Position numbers and translations under genes: made by a program
Shown here: positions 6,135 through 6,187 of the stretch, in pieces
Position numbering within the stretch: the first letter of the stretch is position 1
How the letters are laid out: every line of letters starts with the position of its first letter
Notes under the pieces: model-generated
What the model was told of the DNA's origin: nothing
What the model saw: the letters and a program-made list of their open reading frames with translations, nothing else
Databases searched by the model: none
NCBI GenBank assembly: GCA_002411615.1
Contig: DHOF01000037.1
Span: 5,222-11,408, forward strand
DNA: 6,187 nt
Reading direction: 5' to 3'
From: Ruminococcaceae bacterium UBA5397
GTDB taxonomy: Bacteria > Bacillota > Clostridia > Oscillospirales > Acutalibacteraceae

Positions 6135-6187
6135 GAAGGATTTACAATATTGCGCCAATCCAAATCGCCGCGCTCCAAACCATGAAT
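6128..6187 (-). CDS. possible 3' end of a gene cut by the window edge
   Basis: Terminator-like structures at 6041-6134 imply that a minus-strand gene ends here, but too little is present to identify it. Two frames are open from the edge. One stops at TGA 6130-6128 and ends IHGLERGDLDWRNIVNPSH; the other stops at TAA 6144-6142 and ends FMVWSAAIWIGAIL, like the last part of a membrane protein. The second stop lies 7 nt before the hairpin at 6116-6134, a typical spacing; the first stop falls inside that hairpin. I cannot choose between them. Confidence 0.3.
   Translation of the reverse strand: MHGLERGDLDWRNIVNPSH

Noticed and set aside
5914..6187. T-box riboswitch controlling hisS.
   Set aside because: No T-box bulge sequence (TGGNACCGCG type) or specifier stem is present, and the region is occupied by the hisS promoter and another transcript's terminator.

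Overview
The window looks like chromosomal DNA from a low-to-mid GC member of the Firmicutes, most likely a Clostridia (Oscillospiraceae-like) bacterium. The signs are GGAGG-type ribosome binding sites on every gene, consensus sigma-A promoters, an M-box riboswitch with an intrinsic terminator, and a histidyl-tRNA synthetase with the cysteine-rich insert common in that group. The exact genus cannot be read from the sequence. No phage, IS element, CRISPR array, tRNA or rRNA is visible.

Layout: (1) A minus-strand gene at the left edge (14-874) encodes a DUF6282-type putative metal-dependent hydrolase. (2) An AT-rich divergent intergenic region (875-1338) holds a possible promoter and two inverted repeats for that gene. 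(3) A long plus-strand leader (1339-1831) controls (4) mgtA, a P-type Mg2+-importing ATPase (1832-4540). (5) A strong hairpin terminator lies between mgtA and the convergent gene (6) hisS (4651-5913, minus strand). (7) Upstream of hisS are its own extended -10 promoter and, beyond that, the terminator and possible last codons of a further minus-strand gene cut off by the window edge.

The centre of interest is the roughly 460-nt mgtA leader. It starts with a perfect TTGACA-17-TATAAT promoter. An M-box (ykoK) Mg2+ riboswitch follows, with a 13-bp terminator and a visible 7-nt antiterminator pairing, so transcription should stop when Mg2+ is plentiful. That part is a known system. Beyond the terminator lie another 245 nt that the M-box does not explain. 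They contain a well-formed 36-codon upstream ORF whose Shine-Dalgarno and start codon are perfectly complementary (7 + 10 bp, extendable by two pairs) to the end of the same ORF and the bases after it. A smaller hairpin can mask the mgtA ribosome binding site. This suggests a second, translation-dependent control layer stacked on the riboswitch. The pairing is seen directly; its function is inferred.

DUF6282 and hisS show no evident functional link to Mg2+ transport and are probably independent transcription units.
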